Shown here: positions 34,903 to 44,006 of the stretch, in pieces
Layout of the letters: each line of letters begins with the position of its first letter
Numbering within the stretch: the stretch's first letter is position 1
From: Selenomonadales bacterium
GTDB taxonomy: Bacteria > Bacillota > Negativicutes > Sporomusales > UBA7701
Reading direction: 5' to 3'
Length of the DNA: 64,000 bases
NCBI GenBank assembly: GCA_029975165.1
Contig: JARKPR010000012.1
Span: 175,343-239,342 of the forward strand
Notes under the pieces: generated by a model
Seen by the model: the letters and a program-made list of their open reading frames with translations, nothing else
The model's database searches: none
Told to the model about the DNA's origin: nothing
Position numbers and translations under genes: made by a program

Positions 34903-36522
34903 CTACCGGAACGACCCGATCTTAATCTCGCCGTCCTCGGCGTAAAACGACACATACTTCAGCGTCTCGCGAATCGGCTTCACCAGCTGCCCGATAACGA
35001 CCTTCACCCCGGGATAAACCACATCCGACACCCGGATGCGGCCGTAACGCATCTCCTCGAACAACAGCTCGATCTCCGTTAGCCGCTTGCGCATCGTATC
35101 CACCTGGCCGGCCAGATTGAACTGCGCCTTCGTCAGCTTCAGCAGCATCTCGCGTCTCTCCGGCGGCAGGCTGGCCTGATTGACATTACGGAGCACGGTC
35201 AGCGCCTTCTGGGCCTGATCGAGGGAAATCTCGTTCTGCTTCATATTCTTGCGCAGCTCGTTATACTCGGCGCGGATCGCCGGATTGACCCCCACCTCAA
35301 GATCAGTGGCCACCGCCAGATGCGTACCCACCGTCTTCGCGCGGATCTCCTCCGCCGCAAGCACATGCCCCCCGGCGATGAACCCGCGGCGGCCCTCCAC
35401 GATCACCCGCTTGCCGGCGCTCACATGGCTGTGGAGAATGACATCGTTCACCATCACATCGCCGCCGGCCGAAACCGTCGCGTTCTCGATGAACTTCGTC
35501 GTCACATTCTCCCGGGCGCGCACGCAACCGCGCTGCGCCCCCTGGATGCCCATGCGGATAACGACGCTATTGCCCTCCACCGAGCCGCCGCTCACCGAAC
35601 CGTTGATCTCCACATTGCCGTCCGCCTTCACCGTAAACCCGCTCTGCACATTGCCGCGGACCACCACATTGCCCACGAACTCCACATTGCCAGTCGACAA
35701 ATCCACATCGCCCTTGATCTCGATGACCGGCAGCACATGCAGCTTATTATTCTGTAACTGCAGCTGGCCGGCGATCCCGGAGCGAATCTCGTTGCCGGCG
35801 GCGTAAACATTCTTCCCCAGCGGCAGCGGCATATCCTTGCCCGGCTTGGGGAAAATTGGTTGGCCGAGCACATCCACCCCCGGGGTCCCCTGGGTCGGCG
35901 GAACCTTCTCCGCCAGCAGCGCGTTTTCCGCCACCACCGTAAAAAGATTGAGATCCTTGAAATCCACCCGCCCGTCCTCAAGCTCCACCGGGCGCCCCTT
36001 GAGATTCATATCGTAAGCATGCTTGATGAACGCGTCGGCGCCGTTAACGGCCGCATCGCCGCGGGCGCAAGTCACAGGCGTCCCCGGGCGGTCGAACGCC
36101 CGCCGCACCGCATCCATATCGATCCCCTGCACAACGCCGGCAGCATGGATCTTCGCCAGCACCTCATCCAGCGTCAACGGGCGGCTCCCCTTGGGCTGCA
36201 CGATCTCCAGCGCGGCCGCCATCCGGTCGCGGTCCACGCGGACCTGGACCTCGGGCTCCGCCGCCGGGCCCGTAGCCTCGGCGATCTTTACCGGCGCACC
36301 CGAAGCCTCTCTGACAATATTCATAATAGCCGCGAAATTCACGCCTTCGATATCGCGGTTTTTAAGCTCGGCCATAACGATCGGCTCGCGCACCGGCGCC
36401 CCATCCCCCACGGGCGGGTTGACCGTCAGAAAAACGCCGTCGTCATTTTGCTCTATCTTATAAAAACCATCGGCACCTGGTAACGAATCCGGTGTAATGG
36501 CTGGGTTCTTCACATCACTCAT
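34903..36522 (-). CDS. FapA family polymerase-like protein (DUF342)
   Basis: 539 residues with GGGGAGATGAAAG before the ATG. The DUF342/FapA fold combines an N-terminal domain, a right-handed beta-helix (repeats like VEFVGNVVVRGNVQSGFTV and VEINGSVSGGSVEGNSVVI) and a C-terminal coiled coil. Members lie in flagellar operons next to sigD in Clostridia and Negativicutes, and are linked to cell shape or flagellar localisation. The exact role is not known. It is 23 bases after sigD. Confidence 0.85.
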   Translation of the reverse strand: MSDVKNPAITPDSLPGADGFYKIEQNDDGVFLTVNPPVGDGAPVREPIVMAELKNRDIEGVNFAAIMNIVREASGAPVKIAEATGPAAEPEVQVRVDRDRMAAALEIVQPKGSRPLTLDEVLAKIHAAGVVQGIDMDAVRRAFDRPGTPVTCARGDAAVNGADAFIKHAYDMNLKGRPVELEDGRVDFKDLNLFTVVAENALLAEKVPPTQGTPGVDVLGQPIFPKPGKDMPLPLGKNVYAAGNEIRSGIAGQLQLQNNKLHVLPVIEIKGDVDLSTGNVEFVGNVVVRGNVQSGFTVKADGNVEINGSVSGGSVEGNSVVIRMGIQGAQRGCVRARENVTTKFIENATVSAGGDVMVNDVILHSHVSAGKRVIVEGRRGFIAGGHVLAAEEIRAKTVGTHLAVATDLEVGVNPAIRAEYNELRKNMKQNEISLDQAQKALTVLRNVNQASLPPERREMLLKLTKAQFNLAGQVDTMRKRLTEIELLFEEMRYGRIRVSDVVYPGVKVVIGQLVKPIRETLKYVSFYAEDGEIKIGSFR

Positions 36523-36545
36523 CTTTCATCTCCCCTTTATCCAGA

Positions 36546-37304
36546 CTACAACAAACTCGACTTGAAACGGGAGAGAGCGCCGCGCAGACGAAAAATCGCC
36601 TTCGTGTGGAGTTGTGAAATGCGGGCCTCCGTCAACTTCATAATCAGGCTGATCTCCTTCAGCGTCAACCCCTCGTAATAATACAGGGTCGCAACCAGCC
36701 GCTCCTTCTCCGTCAGCCGCTCGATCGCCTTGGCCAGCGTAGCCTTCACCTCTTCGTCCTCGAGAAACTGCGAAGGATTAGGGGCGAGGCTCGTCGGCAT
36801 CTCCGTCTTGACGTAATCCTCCAGGGGAACAAGCGTACAACCGTTAACAGTACTAATAAGATTATGGAGCTGGGTCACGGAAATGCCCATCGCCGCCGCT
36901 ACCTCGTCATCGGCGGCCGAACGGCCCAGCCGGTGCTCCAGGTCGGCCAGCGTCTGCTCGTACTGGCGGGCCTTCTGGCGTATTGTCGCCGGTATCCAGT
37001 CCTGGGCGCGGAGCGAGTCGAGCATCGCGCCGCGGATACGGGCCACCGCATACGTCTCGAACTTGACCCCCCGGGACAAATCATAACGTTCGATCGCCTC
37101 CAGCAAACCGAAAAAGCCATTGCTGATCAAATCGTCCTTATCGACATGCTGCGGGAGCCCGATAGCGATGCGTCCCGCCACCAGCTTCACCAGCGGGAGA
37201 TAATTCTCGATCAGCTTTTCGCGGATATCGGCCCGCCGGTTTTCCCGGTATTCGGACCAAAGACCCTGCACAACCGAACCGTCGACTTCCGCCACTGGCG
37301 CCAC
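36546..37304 (-). CDS. sigD: RNA polymerase sigma factor SigD/FliA (flagellar)
   Basis: 252 residues from a GTG (another GTG three codons later is possible). It directs late flagellar and chemotaxis transcription. Regions 2 (NYLPLVKLVAGRIAIGLPQHVDKDDLIS), 3 (ARQYEQTLADLEHRLGRSA) and 4 (LTLKEISLIMKLTEARISQLH) are complete. It is followed by fapA and preceded by a membrane gene, the common Clostridial layout. The anti-sigma factor flgM is not in the window. Confidence 0.96.
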   Translation of the reverse strand: MAPVAEVDGSVVQGLWSEYRENRRADIREKLIENYLPLVKLVAGRIAIGLPQHVDKDDLISNGFFGLLEAIERYDLSRGVKFETYAVARIRGAMLDSLRAQDWIPATIRQKARQYEQTLADLEHRLGRSAADDEVAAAMGISVTQLHNLISTVNGCTLVPLEDYVKTEMPTSLAPNPSQFLEDEEVKATLAKAIERLTEKERLVATLYYYEGLTLKEISLIMKLTEARISQLHTKAIFRLRGALSRFKSSLL

Positions 37305-37320
37305 CCCCCATCCCTACCGG

Positions 37321-37656
37321 CTACTCTTTAGCCGTTACCTGTTCGAAACTCCCAGGGACAAAGGGTCTGAACTCCGGCGCCCGTGGCTGAGGGTTAAGGA
37401 GCTCATCGTTCTCGATAATATCCTCCTTACTGATAATATCGATACTTTTCCCCCGGGGCTTAATCCCCCCAAACCTTCGCTCGAGATAAAACTGGAGCAA
37501 AGTGGCCGTCAGATAACCGCCGAGGAAAAAACCGCCCAACGACACCGCGGTGCGAAACAGGATAGTCAGCGGTCGCGCACCTTGTACCAGGCCGGCTGCG
37601 GCGGTGAAAATAGCCACTAGCAAAGCCAACCCCAGCGCCATGTACAACTTAACCAT
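37321..37656 (-). CDS. Small membrane protein in the che-sigD region
   Basis: 111 residues. Two membrane segments (about 4-26 and 36-57) and a soluble C-terminal tail (about 60-111) rich in Pro, Asp and Glu, with KSIDIISKEDIIENDELL. No family recognised. It lies between cheD and sigD with gaps of 12 and 16 bases, so it belongs to the flagellar operon. Membrane genes in this place are frequent in Clostridial fla/che operons; the role is unknown. Confidence 0.75.
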   Translation of the reverse strand: MVKLYMALGLALLVAIFTAAAGLVQGARPLTILFRTAVSLGGFFLGGYLTATLLQFYLERRFGGIKPRGKSIDIISKEDIIENDELLNPQPRAPEFRPFVPGSFEQVTAKE

Positions 37657-37668
37657 AACGAACCCCGC

Positions 37669-38154
37669 CTACAACTCTTTTTCACCTTTATCGATCGTCT
37701 TGATACGAAAAATGCCGTTTTCGAGCTTCAGCTCCACCGTCCGGCCGTAATTGCCGCCGCAATCCTCGGCGACAAGCCGCAGCTCGAGCTTCTTCAGCAC
37801 CATGCGCACCGTCTGGCTGTTGCGTTCCCCAACCCGCATAATATCGGTCGCGTTCGCGAAAACGAACATCTGGGCACCGCCGGCGATCTTGGCCACCAAG
37901 CGGCTCCTCGTCGCCCCATTCTTCACCAGCTCCGCGACCATCAACGGCAGGCAGGTATCCGCGAACTTGGCCGGATTCTCCGAAGAACGGGCCTGGGTGC
38001 TGTCAGGCAGCATGATATGGGCCAGCCCGCCGACCTTCGCCACCGGATCGTACAGCGCGATACCCACGCAGGAGCCGAGACCGTAACTGATAAGACTGGC
38101 CGGATTACGGCCGACCTTGTAATCGGCCATGCCAACCTTGATTAGATCGGCCAT
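37669..38154 (-). CDS. cheD: Chemoreceptor glutamine deamidase CheD
   Basis: 161 residues from the second of two ATGs (AAGGA four bases ahead). CheD deamidates receptor glutamines and binds CheC to boost its phosphatase activity. The catalytic Cys is in GLGSCVGIALYD and the His in GLAHIMLPDS; KIAGGAQMF is the third motif. Start overlaps the cheC stop, consistent with the CheC-CheD complex. Confidence 0.96.
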   Translation of the reverse strand: MADLIKVGMADYKVGRNPASLISYGLGSCVGIALYDPVAKVGGLAHIMLPDSTQARSSENPAKFADTCLPLMVAELVKNGATRSRLVAKIAGGAQMFVFANATDIMRVGERNSQTVRMVLKKLELRLVAEDCGGNYGRTVELKLENGIFRIKTIDKGEKEL

Positions 38155-38786
38155 CATTCCTTCACCCCTATTGCCGTGAGAATCGTTCCCAACGAACCGG
38201 GGTCAGGAATGAGGAAAAAGTGGCCCTTCACGGCGCCGTCGCCGTCAGTGGTAAACTGGGTCTCGATAACCAGGGCATGATCGCCCATCTGGCCTAGCTG
38301 GATGAGGATGACGCTGAGGATCGCCCCGGCCATGTCCATCGCCAGCGCCGGGATCGACGGCAGCAGCGTAAACTTGGTGAAAAACGACAAAGCGTTCAGA
38401 TAAGCCCCGGCAAGGATGTTGCCGATCTCCAAGAGCGCCGACTCGTCCATCGGATCAAGCTGTTCGGTCAAGCCGCGCTCGCGGCCCATAAGCATATCGA
38501 CTAGGGTGAACGCGCTCTCGCGCGGCATCAGGAAAAGAATACTGCTCGGCGCCGGGCCGTATACGCGCAGAAACACACCGGCCACCCTCACATCCGGACC
38601 GCCGACGACATCCGGCACATCGCCCAGCGGCAGGATGGAAACCTGCGGCACCGTCATATCGATCTTGCGATTGATCAGCTGCGACAAAGCCGTGGCCGCG
38701 TTGCCGGCGCCGACATTGCCGACCTCCCGCAACGCATCGAGCTGCATATCGGTCAACTTTAAAATATCCTCATCCAAAACAGCCAC
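38154..38786 (-). CDS. cheC: CheY-P phosphatase CheC
   Basis: 210 residues. CheC dephosphorylates CheY-P and regulates CheD. Both CheC active-site pairs are present: ExxN in LREVGNVGAGNAATAL (about 20-33) and ESALLEIGNILAGAYLNAL (about 118-133). It is coupled to cheD by overlap. Together with FliY, the genome has at least two CheC-type phosphatases, as in Bacillus. Confidence 0.96.
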   Translation of the reverse strand: MAVLDEDILKLTDMQLDALREVGNVGAGNAATALSQLINRKIDMTVPQVSILPLGDVPDVVGGPDVRVAGVFLRVYGPAPSSILFLMPRESAFTLVDMLMGRERGLTEQLDPMDESALLEIGNILAGAYLNALSFFTKFTLLPSIPALAMDMAGAILSVILIQLGQMGDHALVIETQFTTDGDGAVKGHFFLIPDPGSLGTILTAIGVKE

Positions 38787-38809
38787 CCCGTTCGGTAGAA
38801 ATCCGTACC

Positions 38810-39280
38810 CTAGACCGCTTTGACGCTATCGGCGCCCACGCCCACGATCGTCGCCAGATTGAGCAGGATAAGGAGCTTGTCGTCCTGCTTGCCCACCCCG
38901 CTCAGATACTGGCCGCTGACCCCGCTGGCCACCGTATTGGGCGGCTCGATATTGGCGCTGCTCAGCGTCGTCACCTCGGAAACGCCGTCCACGATCAAGC
39001 CGACGGTAATCTCCTCCACCTTCACGATAATGATGCGGGTATCGTCGGTATAATCGGCCGGCGGCAACGCCAGGCGCTTCTTCAGATCAAGGACAGGCAG
39101 CACGCTGCCCCGCAGGTTGATGACGCCCTTGATATAATCCGGCGAATTCGGCACGCGGGTGATATCCATAATCCGCTTGATCTCCTGCACCTGCAGGATA
39201 CCGACGCCGTAATCCTCACGCCCGAGCTTGAAAACGACAAGCTGGGTATCCATATCCGCGTATGTAGTACTCTCGGCCAT
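38810..39280 (-). CDS. cheW: Chemotaxis coupling protein CheW
   Basis: 156 residues from the ATG after GGGGGGTGCGGAAT. CheW links receptors to CheA. The SH3-like two-barrel fold is seen in QLVVFKLGREDYGVGILQVQEI and the conserved GVINLRGSVLPVLDLKKR core (about 55-73). Thirteen bases after cheA; co-transcribed. Confidence 0.97.
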   Translation of the reverse strand: MAESTTYADMDTQLVVFKLGREDYGVGILQVQEIKRIMDITRVPNSPDYIKGVINLRGSVLPVLDLKKRLALPPADYTDDTRIIIVKVEEITVGLIVDGVSEVTTLSSANIEPPNTVASGVSGQYLSGVGKQDDKLLILLNLATIVGVGADSVKAV

Positions 39281-39293
39281 ATTCCGCACCCCC

Positions 39294-41366
39294 CTAATGC
39301 ATTAGCGATCCGACATCGAGAATAAGGGCCACCTTGCCGTCGCCGAGAATCGTCGCGCCGGCCAGAACCTTGATCGACGCCAGGAGCTTGCCCAGCGACT
39401 TGATAACGATCTCCTGCTGGCCGATCAGCGTATCGACGATCACGCCGGCCTTCTGTTCGCCCATATGGACGATGACCACATACAACTCCTCCTGGCTCTC
39501 CTGTGCCGCCTGCGGCACACCGAGGAAATCGCCCAGGCGGACGATCGGGATGATCTGGCCCCGCAGCAGGATGACCTCCTGGTTCTGGATGGTCTTTATA
39601 TCCCCCGGCGTGATATTGATCGTGCTGTCGATCGAGCCGAGCGGGACGGCGTAAATCTCCTCGCACACCTTGACCAGCAAGGCCTGGATGATCGCCAGCG
39701 TCAGCGGCAGGCGGATCTTGAACGTCGCCCCCCCGTTCACCTTCGTCTCCACATCGACCATCCCGCCCAGAGATTCGATCTTCGTCTTCACCGCATCCAT
39801 ACCGACGCCGCGGCCGGAAACATCCGTGACCACCTGCGCGGTCGAAAAACCGGGCAGGAAGAGCAAGCGTACGGCATCGGCCGTATCCATCTTATCCGCC
39901 TCGGCCTGAGTGAGCAGTCCCTTCTCCAGCGCCTTCGCCTTCACAATCTCGGGATTCACGCCTGCGCCGTCATCCGTCACCATAATGATGACATTATTGC
40001 CCTCGTGACGGGCGATCAGGCGAATCTCGCCCACCGGATTCTTGCCCTTCGCCGTGCGTTCGGCCGGGCTCTCGACGCCGTGGTCGATCGCGTTGCGCAG
40101 CAGATGCACCAGCGGATCGCCGATCTCGTCGATAACCGTGCGGTCGAGCTCGGTCTCCTCACCCTGAATAATGAGATTGACCTCCTTATTCAAATCGCGC
40201 GACAAATCGCGGACCATACGCGGAAACCGGTTGAAAACCTGGCCCACCGGCACCATGCGAACCTTCATCACCACCGCCTGCAAGTCGGTCGTTACCCGGT
40301 CCATCTGCTCGATCGTCTCCGTAAGATCGATAAGATGATGACTGAGGCCGATCTGTTCCAGGCGGGTCTTGTTGATGACCAGCTCGCCCACCAGATTGAG
40401 AAGCGTGTCCAGCTTATCAATATCCACCCGCACCGACTGGCCGCCGCGCAGCCGCTTGTCGGCCGCGGCCAGCGCATCGGCGACCGGCGCCGCGCTCTCG
40501 GCAGCCAAAGGCTGTCCGGCCTCCTCCACGGCAGCGGCGGCTTGTGCCGCCGCCGCCGGCGGCACAACCTCGGGGCTGGTCAGCGGCAGGACCGTCACCG
40601 CCTCCACCTCCGAGATCGACAATAACGCCTGCTCGATCTTCTCCGGCTCGGCGTCGCTAAGAGCCACCACCGTAAAACTATAATCGAAATTCTCCTTCTC
40701 CAGATCCTCGGCCGACGGGACGCTCTTGATAACATCGCCCAACTCATCCAAGGCGTTCATGATCATATACGCCCGGGCCGATTTCAACAGGCAGCCGTCG
40801 CGCAGCTTCACCTGCACCTCGTAAGCGGCGTACCCCTGGCGGGCCGCCTCCTTAATAACCTTGACATCCGTATCGTTCAAGGCAATCGTGCCCGCGGCGG
40901 CCTGAGCCGTCGCCGCCGGCTCGGCAGCCTTGGCTGCGGCCTTCGCCTTCTTGTCCTTCCTGGCGGGAAGCGCCTCCTCCTGGCCCTTGTCGCCGGCCAG
41001 CTTGGTCAGCTTGGCCACCAGCGGCTTAATATCCACCGTCGCCTCCGTATTCGCGGCGACGCTCTCCACCGCCTGCTCCAAAGTATCCAGGCACCTGAAC
41101 AGCGTATCGATTATCGCCGGCGAAGCGGCAAGCTGCTCCTTGCGCAGCAGATCGAGGACATTCTCCATCTCGTGAGTCAGCTCGGCGATCGACGTGAACC
41201 CCATCGTCGCCGACATCCCCTTGATGGTATGAGCACTGCGGAAAATCTCGTCGAGTACCGACAAGTTGCGAGGATCGTTCTCCAGAGTCAGGAGGCAACT
41301 ATTGAGAGTTTGCAAATGTTCCCGCGACTCTTCCAGGAACATGCCCATGTACTGGTTTAACTCCAT
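39294..41366 (-). CDS. cheA: Chemotaxis histidine kinase CheA
   Basis: 690 residues. The phosphorylation site His46 lies in IFRSAHTIKGMSATMG of the P1 domain. An acidic/Ala-rich linker leads to P2 (about 165-260, CheY binding). P3 dimerisation starts at SVRVDIDKLDTLLNLVGELV. The P4 kinase has HLLRNAIDHGVE, DDGAGVNPEIV and GRGVGMDAVKTKI. P5 is a CheW-like domain at the end. The ATG follows GGAGGTGTGTAAA. It starts 1 base after the cheB stop. Confidence 0.98.
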   Translation of the reverse strand: MELNQYMGMFLEESREHLQTLNSCLLTLENDPRNLSVLDEIFRSAHTIKGMSATMGFTSIAELTHEMENVLDLLRKEQLAASPAIIDTLFRCLDTLEQAVESVAANTEATVDIKPLVAKLTKLAGDKGQEEALPARKDKKAKAAAKAAEPAATAQAAAGTIALNDTDVKVIKEAARQGYAAYEVQVKLRDGCLLKSARAYMIMNALDELGDVIKSVPSAEDLEKENFDYSFTVVALSDAEPEKIEQALLSISEVEAVTVLPLTSPEVVPPAAAAQAAAAVEEAGQPLAAESAAPVADALAAADKRLRGGQSVRVDIDKLDTLLNLVGELVINKTRLEQIGLSHHLIDLTETIEQMDRVTTDLQAVVMKVRMVPVGQVFNRFPRMVRDLSRDLNKEVNLIIQGEETELDRTVIDEIGDPLVHLLRNAIDHGVESPAERTAKGKNPVGEIRLIARHEGNNVIIMVTDDGAGVNPEIVKAKALEKGLLTQAEADKMDTADAVRLLFLPGFSTAQVVTDVSGRGVGMDAVKTKIESLGGMVDVETKVNGGATFKIRLPLTLAIIQALLVKVCEEIYAVPLGSIDSTINITPGDIKTIQNQEVILLRGQIIPIVRLGDFLGVPQAAQESQEELYVVIVHMGEQKAGVIVDTLIGQQEIVIKSLGKLLASIKVLAGATILGDGKVALILDVGSLMH

Positions 41367-41367
41367 T

Positions 41368-42423
41368 TTACACACCTCCGTGTTTGCTTTGCAGGTGCTT
41401 GACTATTTCTCCGGCGACATCTGGCAGCGGTACAACCTTGTCGACGACCCCCGATTCGATCGCTGCCTTAGGCATACCGAACACTACGGTGGTTGATTGG
41501 TCCTCGGCGATCGTGCGCCCGTTCTCGGCCTTGATGGCCTTAAGCCCGCGGGTGCCGTCGTGGCCCATGCCGGTAAGGATCACGCCTACCGCCCGCGGCC
41601 CGTAAATGCGGGCCACAGCCTCGAACATCGGGTCCACGGCAGGCCGGTGGCCTCCCAGGGGCGGCTCCTGATTGAGCTTCACTACCGTCTTGTGGCCCTC
41701 GCGCACCAGCCCCAGATGATAGTCGCCGGGCGCAATCACCGCCAATCCCGGCCGCAGCTCGTCGCCGCTGGCGGCCTCCTTAACCGTCAGCGACGAAAGA
41801 GTATTGAGACGGTCGGCAAGCGACTTCGTGAACCCGGGCGGCATATGCTGGACGATAACCAGCGGGCAGGGCAAATTGCCTGGCAGCCGGGTCAAAACCT
41901 CCTGCAGGGCCCGCGGCCCGCCGGTCGAAGTGCCGATGGCCACGATCCGCTCCTGGGGACTGGGGGCGAAGGCCGGCAGGCGGGCGGTAGGCGGCGGCGG
42001 CGCAACTGGCGGTCTCACCAGCTGCCGCACATTGGCGAGGGAAGCGGCCCGGCACTTGGCAAGTATCTCGGTGCGAATCTGCTCGATGCTCGATATGGGG
42101 CCGGCCGTCTTGGCGACGAAATCCACCGCCCCCTTTTCCAGCGCGGCAATCGTCGCGTCGGCCCCCTCGCGGGTGAGGCTGCTCACCATCACCACCGGGG
42201 TCGGCGACTCCTTCATAATTCTCTCGAGAGCGCCGAGGCCGTCGAGGATGGGCATCTCGACATCCATCGTCACCACATCGGGTTTCAGACGTTTTACCTT
42301 CTCAACGGCATCCTGGCCGTTGCGGGCAACATCGACAACAGTAAAGTCGTCTTCCGCGGCGAAAAGGTCGGATAACACCCTGCGCATGAAGGCCGAATCG
42401 TCTACGACCAGTACTCTTTTCAC
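41368..42423 (-). CDS. cheB: Chemotaxis response regulator methylesterase CheB
   Basis: 351 residues from a GTG after AAAGGTGG. CheB demethylates receptors. Receiver domain 1-120 with phosphoacceptor Asp54 (VTMDVEMPILDG). Catalytic domain about 160-351 with the Ser in GTSTGGPRAL, His in IVQHMPPGF and Asp in TGMGHDGTRG. A longer open frame (to 42531) runs into the PilZ gene and lacks a start site. cheR is not in the window. Confidence 0.97.
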   Translation of the reverse strand: MKRVLVVDDSAFMRRVLSDLFAAEDDFTVVDVARNGQDAVEKVKRLKPDVVTMDVEMPILDGLGALERIMKESPTPVVMVSSLTREGADATIAALEKGAVDFVAKTAGPISSIEQIRTEILAKCRAASLANVRQLVRPPVAPPPPTARLPAFAPSPQERIVAIGTSTGGPRALQEVLTRLPGNLPCPLVIVQHMPPGFTKSLADRLNTLSSLTVKEAASGDELRPGLAVIAPGDYHLGLVREGHKTVVKLNQEPPLGGHRPAVDPMFEAVARIYGPRAVGVILTGMGHDGTRGLKAIKAENGRTIAEDQSTTVVFGMPKAAIESGVVDKVVPLPDVAGEIVKHLQSKHGGV

Positions 42424-42436
42424 GGCTATCCACCTT

Positions 42437-43081
42437 TCATTGGACTTCCAACCCTTTTTGGCGTCGCGCGAGTTGCCTTCTAAAGATATATTTGATGATT
42501 TTGTCCCGCTCCCTTTCAGAAACCTCGACAAATTTCACGGCAACAATATAAAAATCGCGTTTTTCGTCATGTTCGACCCTCACAACCTCGCCGAACGCCT
42601 GCAAACTGCCGGTGTCCGGCAGTTCGACCGCAAGCTCCACCCGCGCCCCCGGGTCGAGCGGCTCCTTAACCGCCAGCTTGGCGCCGCCGCCGCTGATATT
42701 CTTCGTGATCGCCTTGAGCGGCGGCTGGGACGACCCGGCGACACCGACCGTGGCGGTGAGGGCCGTTTCCAGGCGTACGAAAGAGCGCAACTGAATACGC
42801 GCGAAATCGGCCGGCGGAGTAACAACCCACACCGCGACCGGCAGAAAACGCTTATCGAGGAACGTACTCGTGAACAGCCACACCGTCCCGTCGAGTACCA
42901 CCCGGCCGCAGAAAGCATCGCCGGGGCTCAAAAGGATGGGCACGCCCTTGGAGATCGGCATCGCGAACTCCAGCCGACCTTCGGAGATTGCCTCCACCTT
43001 GCTGGGAAAGCGCTCGGCGCCGGGATCATCCGTCAGCATGATGTCGAGCCGCAAATTGACTTTGAAGTCGCTTGCTTTCAA
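42437..43081 (-). CDS. PilZ-domain flagellar brake protein (YcgR-like)
   Basis: 214 residues. An N-terminal YcgR-type beta-barrel (about 1-95) and a C-terminal PilZ domain. The c-di-GMP signature RxxxR is RSFVR (about residues 99-103) and the second motif (D/N)xSxxG is NISGGG (about 128-133), so nucleotide binding should be intact. YcgR slows motors when c-di-GMP is high. Located between flhG and cheB, an unusual interruption of the flhG-cheB pair found in Bacillus. Confidence 0.9.
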   Translation of the reverse strand: MKASDFKVNLRLDIMLTDDPGAERFPSKVEAISEGRLEFAMPISKGVPILLSPGDAFCGRVVLDGTVWLFTSTFLDKRFLPVAVWVVTPPADFARIQLRSFVRLETALTATVGVAGSSQPPLKAITKNISGGGAKLAVKEPLDPGARVELAVELPDTGSLQAFGEVVRVEHDEKRDFYIVAVKFVEVSERERDKIIKYIFRRQLARRQKGLEVQ

Positions 43082-43105
43082 AAGAGTCTCACCTTTACAC
43101 GAATA

Positions 43106-44005
43106 TTAGCGCAACATATCGAGGAAACGGCCGAAAAAGCCCTTGATGCCGACCGGCGCGTTGACCTCCTTGCTGTAGAGCAGGCGCTGGGCGATATGGT
43201 CGACGCAACGGGAAAACACGGTATCGGGATGGGCGATGACCACGGGAACCTGTTTCTTCACCGCCCTGAGGACATTGGGGTCCTCGTAGATGAAGCCCAG
43301 GCTGGCGACGCCGACATCGAGGAACCGCAGGGCAACCTTGCCGAGCTTGTCGACCACCGCCTGGCCCTCGTCCTGCGCCAGCACCCGGTTGACGACCAGC
43401 CGGAGCGGCGCGCGGCCGTGATGGGACGCATACACCTTGATCATCGCGTACGCATCGGCGATCGCCGTCGGCTCGGGGGTCGTAATGATTATCACCTCGT
43501 CGGCGGCAACCACGAAGTTCAGGACATTGCGATGCAGACCGGCGCCGGTGTCGATGAGGATGATGTCGGCCCATTTATCCAACTGCACCACCTGGCTGAG
43601 GAGCTTGTGCACCTGACCGTCGCCGAGATTGGCCAATTGATACAAGCCCGAGCCGCCGGAAATGAACTTGATGCCCCGCGGGCCGTCCATCACGACGTCG
43701 CTCAGGCGACAGTTGTCTTCCAGTAAATCCATCAGATTATAACTAGGCGTCGCTTCCAGCAGGAACTCCACGTTCGCCAGGCCGAGGTCGGCGTCGATCA
43801 CCAGCACCCGCTGGCCAAGGTTGGCCAGGGCCAGGGCCAGGTTCACGGTGAGATTGGTCTTGCCCACCCCGCCTTTGCCGCTGGTAACGGTGATAACCCG
43901 CGCCTGTGTCTCGGTCTCGGCGGGCTGCCTCTTGAAGATCTGGCCTTTGGCCGGATGCTGGAAGCCCCGCGCTATCTCTCGCAACTTCTCCGCTTGATCG
44001 CGCAT
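43106..44005 (-). CDS. flhG: Flagellar number regulator FlhG (MinD-like ATPase)
   Basis: 299 residues. The deviant Walker A TSGKGGVGKTN is at about 42-52, with VIDADLGLANVEFLL and ILIDTGAGL following. N-terminal MRDQAEKLREIARG resembles the DQAxxLR motif that stimulates FlhF GTPase. C-terminus lacks a clear MinD amphipathic helix in the read. FlhG sets flagellar number and place, with FlhF. It starts 1 base after the flhF stop. Confidence 0.95.
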   Translation of the reverse strand: MRDQAEKLREIARGFQHPAKGQIFKRQPAETETQARVITVTSGKGGVGKTNLTVNLALALANLGQRVLVIDADLGLANVEFLLEATPSYNLMDLLEDNCRLSDVVMDGPRGIKFISGGSGLYQLANLGDGQVHKLLSQVVQLDKWADIILIDTGAGLHRNVLNFVVAADEVIIITTPEPTAIADAYAMIKVYASHHGRAPLRLVVNRVLAQDEGQAVVDKLGKVALRFLDVGVASLGFIYEDPNVLRAVKKQVPVVIAHPDTVFSRCVDHIAQRLLYSKEVNAPVGIKGFFGRFLDMLR

Positions 44006-44006
44006 A

